Below are positions 8,432 to 12,978 of a stretch of DNA of 12,978 nt, piece after piece; the first letter of the stretch is position 1; every line of letters begins with the position of its first letter. Below the pieces are notes generated by a model. The model saw only the letters and a program-made list of their open reading frames with translations. It ran no database searches and was not told where the DNA came from. Source of the DNA: Amoebophrya sp. AT5.2 (taxonomy: Eukaryota > Sar > Dinophyceae > Syndiniales > Amoebophryaceae); the NCBI GenBank assembly GCA_005223375.1, contig RXOD01005662.1, positions 1-12,978 of the forward strand, read 5' to 3'. The position numbers were made by a program, and so were the translations under genes.

Positions 8432-11400
8432 TCAAACCCCAGGCCTCCGTGGTCCTCCTCTTTCCTTTGGTTTCCCCTTTCCCTTGGGAAGTTCTCCAGG
8501 TTTCGCCTTCCTTTGTTGCGGTCCAGCGGGTTCCTTCGCCTTCCCTGTTGCTGGTCCAGTTGGTCTCACCTTTCCTCTTGGTGGTCCACCTTTTGTCCCC
8601 TTTCCTTTTGGTGGTCCCATTCCTCTCCCCCCTCCTTTCGCTGATCCACCTCCTTGCTTCATCTTCCACCCGTTCATCGTTCCTAGTGTTCCTTTATTAG
8701 CTGACTTCTGCGCGCTTCCCTTCCCCTTGTTCTTTCCCTTTGATGGCGACTCTACTCGCCCTCCTTTTCCCCGTCCGCCTGCGCCTTTGCGGTCCGCCCA
8801 ACTTCGTACCGAAGTTCGCGCTGCCTGTGCCTGGTGTCGGTCTCGGTGTGCCTGCGCATTTCGTGTTGCTGGTGCGCTTCCTGCTCCTGCTCCACCTGTT
8901 CCTTTGGCCGGCGCCTTCATTTCACTGCCGGCCCCGCTGCGGCCTTTTGCAGTCTCACTCCCGGTCGGGGACGGAGGCTTCTCCCCAGCACCGCCCCCTT
9001 TCGCAGCCGTTGCGTCGCGGCTCCTTCCAGCAGGAGCACGAGCAGGACTGCTGCCACTAGCTCGCGGCGCCGACATGGGTCGCGAAGGCGGCTCGGGGTT
9101 GGGCGGTGGAGGTGCTTGCGGCCTGTCATTAGCGGCGCTACCCCCGTCCGGCGCCGGGGGTCGGGGCGGCGGCTGCTCCGGTCGTTCTTGCCTTCCGCCA
9201 GGGCTACCCCCGTCCGACACGGGTCGTGAAGGCGGCTCGGGGTTCTTGGGCGGTGGAGGTGCTTGCGGCCTGTCATTAGCGGCGCTGCTCCCGCCCGGCG
9301 CCGGCGCATGATGCGGTATCCCTGCTCCGACGGCGCTCCCGCCGTTCCCCGACACGGCCTCGGGTCCTGCTGCCGGCGGCTGGTGCACTAGCGCCTGCGC
9401 TCTTGTTACACCGGCGGCCACTTCCTGCATTCCGGCGAGTCTGTGCTTCGCCAGCGTGCCCGGTATCGAGTCCTCCCGCAGCGGCACGATCGCCTTGAAC
9501 TGGTCGTTAAGCGCGGTCACCTGGATTTTTTTATCCTCGAAGTCTCCCCGCCCATGGCCCCGAATCGTGTAGTCGTGGACTACGCGCGACGTGCCGCCCG
9601 GTTTCGTAGCGACAAAAACGTAGAAAGGCATCCAGCTCCAGGCGTCCTCTACGTGCTCCGTGTTCTGAGCTTGCGTATACTCTCGCAGACAGTTCTCGCG
9701 AACACCGGCAGCAGCAACTTTCCACTGGCGCGCGAACGGATCTTCGACGTTGGTTGGCAGCTTTGAGATTCCGTCTTCCGCTTTGTGTTTGACCGCAATA
9801 TCGCACTTCTCGTTCACGAGGAAAACGCCGCGTTTCCACAGCTCCTCACGGAACGTCTGCGCCAGATCGCCCCCGAAATTCTTCTTCAGCTTGGCTTGAT
9901 TACTCCAGACTGCGTTCTTGGCTTGATTCCAGACTGGATCCTTCGGTGGTGGCACGTTCAGCAGATGCAGCAGGGCAGCACTCAGATCGATCTTGTCCAT
10001 CTTCAAGCCGGTTGCGTCCAGGAAATCGAGGGACAGCGGTTTATTTTCATCCCGAATCCGGTTCCACCCGGAGTCCTTGCCGCCCCACGGGTTCCGAATC
10101 TGCACAGCGTATACTAGCAAGAATTCTCCCGGTCGCGCAGAAGAAATCGGAAACGCGAGCACCTTGAATCCCTCCAGAGTGTACGCGTGGTTATGCGTTA
10201 CAAAAGCGAGGGGAGAAAATGAACCATGTCGAAGTCGAACTTCTCCAATCATAGATTTAGTATTACTCGGGCACATATGTGATACCGGGCAGACCGTGAA
10301 TCCTACCCCTACTGGAGGCGAATGAACAAATAATTTTTCATTCGGGCCAAGCTCATGCTAACAGGGTGACGCGCGGCGACCACTTTCATCACGCCTTGGC
10401 CTTCCCTCCGTAACTAGATTTGCGATTAAGCTACACGCGCCAGCTTGCTTCAGCCCGAAAGAAACGCGAACTGTCGTAGTTGGGCCTGAAGGTTCGTCAA
10501 CCAGCAAAAAACATGCTTATATGGGGCAAAATCTATACCCATGGCCGTGGCCCGCATGATTTCTACGATGGTTCTTTTCACCAGGTACAGCAGCACTCCA
10601 GCCTCGCTTAAGCTCTCCAGGCCTTCTTTCTCGCTCTCCGCGTTTACATTGCCAAATCCAAGCACATGGCGCTGGCGCCAGCCCACTTCCAACGCCCCGG
10701 CAGGGGCATTGTGCGCGGAGTTCAGATGCCCCTGCAGCTCGAAGAACAGACACTTCTTGCGGTTCGCCGCCTGCGAGGACGACTCATTGGCCTGCTGCGA
10801 CGAGGACGTAATTGCTTGTCGTGGCGGGTGTCGGAAGTCCAGCTTCCCGCTGAAGAGTTCAGACATCACCTTCTGCAGCAGTTTTCCCGCAGATGCCGGC
10901 GACCTGCAGAAGTCGCTGAACGCTTGGCTGACAGGTGAGACGCGAGAGATGGACGCGTCATCAATCGAAAGCCGGAGGTGTTCCTGCCGCTTATCTTGTT
11001 CTTGTTTCAGGAATTCGTCAATCTTCTGCAGGCGAGCGCCGGTCTTTACGTCACAGATGCCAGCTCGCTGTTTGAACAACCCCGGGACCAGGCCACGACT
11101 GCCAAACCCGACGGACTGTAGCGGCAACTTATTGGGAATTATAATTTTAAATCCCGGCTGAAGCTGAACAATGGGGTTTCTGGTTTCCGATAGCTCGGAT
11201 TCCCACATGAGGCATTCTTGCAGGTACCGAAGCCTCGCGTCCTTGTTTTCGAAGTCCAGATAAACGCCGTCACTGTCACCACCTCTCACGGAGCGAGGGT
11301 TCCCCAAGAAGCTGCCGGTATATAGATGGATGCACCTTGAGGGGTGAGTACTCCCGAACCACAAGAAGACGTAATCGCTGCAACGCTCCGACTGGAAACA

Positions 11401-12978
11401 AAATTCCTTGCACTCCTGCTCCGAGGGTGGCGGTGGCGGAAGCCCACGGTTACCCTCACCTCCTCTAATGGGGATGGGCAGCCTGAATAATTGCTCTTCG
11501 TTAAATCCATGACACTTCCGCGCAGCACGCTTGTCGTAGTTCTTGAGCACCAGATTCTCTGCAGCTATGTTTGGGAATAGCTCCTGGGCCGTGTGCTGGG
11601 TGGTTTTGTAGAATGCCGGCCCCTCCTCTACGGCCTTGCGCACCGTCTTGACAGCCTTCCACGCCTCTTCATGCGTCTCCCCGTAAAAAAGGCTGCACTT
11701 CGTCGGATCTGTCGAAACGGTCTCTCCTGGATCGGTTACCGTGGTGTCTGGGATCTCTCCTCTGCCTACTACCTCGAATATCTCGCCGGCGAGGTGGACA
11801 TCGTGGAGCGTCGAAACAATGCGCTTCGCGGTAAGGGGTTCGGGAGCTTCCGCTCCTCCGATATACCACTGTTTAACCTTCGATCCAACACCGGTCAGCA
11901 GCTTCGCGATGTACTCTGGACGTCCTCCTGCCCCATAGGAATAATAGCTCCCCGTCAGTTTCGCCGCGGCCTTTAGTATGATTTCCGTGGTGATAGACAC
12001 CCTCGCTTCGAGAGCGTCCGCTTCCTCTGCTCTTTCGTCTTCCCACTGCACCCGCTTCGGCTCCTTCAGAACTCTTCCCGTCTTCCAATCAGCAACCTGG
12101 CTTTCCCCAAAAACGGCCAGCATCCCCGGCCTGTGCGCGTGATCGAAGAATCCTCTCGCTCCGCAGCCGCACGGGCTGCCCGCGGCATCTGTGTTCGCGG
12201 TCGGGATGCGGTCGTCCACAAGGACAGTGATCCACTCCCCATCCACGAAAAAGTTGACCGCGTACAGCCCGTTCGGGGACACCGCGTCGGGCTCCAGCAG
12301 CAGGCCTTGGCCCGCTAAGTTCTGCAGCACCGCGAGTATGAAGGGACCAGATGGTAAGTGAGGAAGTGGCAAGTGCTAGGTGATGCCAGCATCAGAAGAT
12401 GGGTCCCCACTTGGGTGGCGGATTGCCTTAGGTCTAGGTGGCGGATCATTGCCCTAGCTGGCGAGTGCGTCAAGGCGCTCTGAAGCGCCCGGGTGTGAAA
12501 CATCCGGGCGGCTTCAGATATGCCCCATTGTTTGGAGTAGGGGGGGCAGGGAAGTAAGCCACTCGGAGGGACCACGAGCGGAAAAGGAAGGCCATGAAAA
12601 CTATCCAGGGGCTAGATGTCGATTGGTTTTGGTTATGGTGCTACATGCTTCTACTAGGGCCTGAAAGCTACATCCTTCCACGTACCACCTGGTCCCACTA
12701 TAGCGAGAAAGTAGCAGTTTCCCAGGGTGCCCTGCGCGATGCTGCGCGGCGCGACTGGCTTACCCAACAACCTTCGCATTCGCTGCATCGCCCCGGGCCG
12801 GCCCAGCAAGTCCACGATGCGCACCGGCCGCACGTCCGGCTTCACGGCGGCAAGCGACTTGCCCCCCACTTTCACATCAGGGTTTTTGAAGTCCACATCC
12901 AGCCCAAGCATCTGCGGAAAACTGCGGTCCTGGAGGAGACGACCTGACCCTGTTGTTAGAGCTTTGGAAAATGCATAT
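8432..12978 (-). CDS. Calpain-type cysteine protease with PAN-like insertion and Pro/Gly/Lys tail (5' end beyond window)
   Basis: Proposed exons are 12977-12703 (open to the window edge), 12331-10465 and 10330-8432, together at least 1346 residues. Calpains are intracellular, usually Ca2+-dependent, thiol proteases. Visible: the lead-in GRLLQDRSFPQ; SIAQGTLGNCYFLA with the oxyanion Gln and nucleophile Cys (codon 12716-12714); NGLYAVNFFVDGEWITVLVDDRIP; and AAAKLTGSYYSYG near 11950, which ends the first catalytic half. The second half gives THNHAYTLEG with the catalytic His (10189-10187) and VQIRNPWGG with the catalytic Asn (10093-10091). Classic calpains have under about 100 residues between these halves; here there are roughly 500. 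The insertion carries a cysteine motif like PAN/apple (about 11425-11290) and a charged helix-like stretch. After the catalytic core comes an unknown region, then a tail of about 300 residues rich in Pro, Gly, Ala and Lys (GKGK). No penta-EF-hand domain is seen. Both introns are irregular. Confidence 0.85.
9072..9304 (-). repeat. Duplicated roughly 85-base coding repeat in the calpain tail
   Basis: Copy one is about 9072-9157 and copy two about 9215-9304. They are nearly identical for some 65 bases, differing mainly by a 3-base in-frame insertion. Both encode SAANDRPQAPPPP followed by NPEPPSRP and a short Ser/Gly stretch. This is an in-frame internal duplication within a Pro-rich disordered region. 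Confidence 0.85.
10331..10464 (-). mobile_element. Second calpain intron with inverted-repeat ends
   Basis: The frame shifts between the exon ending about 10465 (QLRQFA) and the exon beginning about 10330 (FVHSPPVGVG, then on to the catalytic His). Left sequence TTTCTTTCGGGC (10464-10453) and right sequence GCCCGAATGAAA (10347-10336) are reverse complements with one mismatch, and CAAGCT/AGCTTG follow just inside. TTT starts both the intron and the next exon, so the edges are ambiguous by 3 bases. Canonical GT and AG pairs here do not agree in phase. The exact boundaries are inferred. Confidence 0.55.
11290..11425 (-). other. PAN/apple-like cysteine motif inside the calpain insertion
   Basis: The translated segment has the spacing CKEFCFQSERCSDYVF, then about 10 residues, CIHLYTGSFLG, a few residues and DGVYLDF. 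Paired cysteines, an aromatic strand and CxxLY are the usual marks of PAN or related lectin-like modules, which bind proteins or sugars. It follows a run of six prolines. The call rests on pattern only, and the module is shorter than a full PAN domain. Confidence 0.4.
12413..12457. repeat. Tandem pair of about 20-base repeats inside the intron
   Basis: GGGTGGCGGATTGCCTTAG (12413-12431) is followed by AGGTGGCGGATCATTGCCCTAG (12436-12457), differing by a 3-base gap and two or three substitutions. The pair lies wholly within the introner-like element. Confidence 0.7.
12482..12515. repeat. GC-rich hairpin inside the intron
   Basis: GAAGCGCCCGGGTG pairs with CATCCGGGCGGCTTC across a small loop, with one bulge and one G-T-type mismatch. 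It would fold in RNA from either strand, and it sits near the middle of the element. Confidence 0.7.

Larger units (their letters stand above)
12337..12702 (-). mobile_element. Introner-like intron with terminal inverted repeats and CTCGC duplication
   Basis: The interruption falls between codons two residues behind the calpain catalytic Cys. The left end (12702-12679) begins TATAGTGGGACCAGGTGGTA. The right end, read on the plus strand from 12337, begins TATGAAGGGACCAGATGGTA. Nineteen of 24 terminal positions match, including GGGACCAG. CTCGC lies on both flanks (12707-12703 and 12336-12332). Taking out the element with one CTCGC joins TTT CTC GC to G GTG CTG, giving FLAVLQNLA, which is what calpains have after CWFLA. 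The ends are neither GT nor AG. It has no open frame worth naming, so it would be a non-autonomous, transposon-like intron. Confidence 0.75.

Noticed and set aside
8484..9311. Long plus-strand open frame of 275 codons, rich in Pro, Phe and Gly
   Set aside because: It is the antisense of the low-complexity calpain tail. High GC and repeat structure keep all frames open there, and the minus frame continues directly from the catalytic domain.
10190..10276. Met at 10276 as the start of a separate protease gene
   Set aside because: The frame is open upstream to about 10363, and this block supplies only the His/Asn half of a calpain whose Cys half lies directly upstream in the same orientation.
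10320..10470. TTCGC at both edges of the second calpain intron as a target-site duplication
   Set aside because: Splicing through TTCGC reaches a stop after about 20 codons and loses the catalytic His and Asn. The TTT-based join keeps the frame.
12315..12372. Met at 12372 as the start of a separate gene
   Set aside because: The residues after it up to 12337 belong to the inverted-repeat end of the intron, and the real homology to calpain starts at 12331, continuing from the Cys exon.
1..12978. Dinoflagellate spliced-leader gene, tRNA, rRNA, CRISPR or autonomous transposon coding sequence
   Set aside because: I looked for the leader core, for cloverleaf-like patterns, for regularly spaced repeats and for transposase or reverse-transcriptase motifs and saw none. 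This was by eye, so small RNA genes could be missed.

Overview
The window looks like nuclear DNA of a unicellular eukaryote, most likely an alveolate, and within those a dinoflagellate-lineage organism of the syndinean (Amoebophrya-like) kind. The reasons are these. The genes are eukaryotic: a Kv-type channel, tubulin-folding cofactor B and a calpain. They are interrupted by introns, and all four lie on the minus strand. Some introns have ordinary GT/AG ends, while others lack them and carry inverted repeats at their ends, once with a flanking direct repeat. From family knowledge that intron style recalls the introner-type elements reported for Amoebophrya. The taxonomic assignment is inference.

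Layout, left to right, with transcription right to left. A six-domain voltage-gated K+ channel occupies about 2768 down to 177 and may continue to 27 through a tiny extra intron. Next is an intronless multipass membrane protein (4885 to 3728) that resembles the FAR-17a/AIG1 family weakly. Then comes a four-exon tubulin-specific chaperone B (7445 to 5891), with an N-terminal ubiquitin-like domain and a C-terminal CAP-Gly domain. Last is a calpain-type cysteine protease that enters from beyond the right edge (12978 down to 8432). Its Cys, His and Asn are all present, but a very large insertion containing a PAN/apple-like cysteine motif separates the Cys and His halves. The protein ends in a long Pro/Gly/Lys-rich tail. 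The spacers between genes (2769-3727, 4886-5890, 7446-8431) are AT-richer and show no convincing gene.

The most interesting object is the 366-base interruption at 12337-12702. It splits the calpain codons right behind the catalytic cysteine, has imperfect terminal inverted repeats (19 of 24 positions match) and is flanked by a 5-base direct repeat, CTCGC. Removing it with one copy of the repeat restores the frame and a normal calpain helix. A second calpain intron (10331-10464), one TBCB intron (6507-6885) and a 63-base segment at the channel's 3' end (148-210) show related, weaker architecture. Ordinary GT-AG introns in the same genes act as an internal control. The four genes do not form an obvious pathway; only their common orientation links them.
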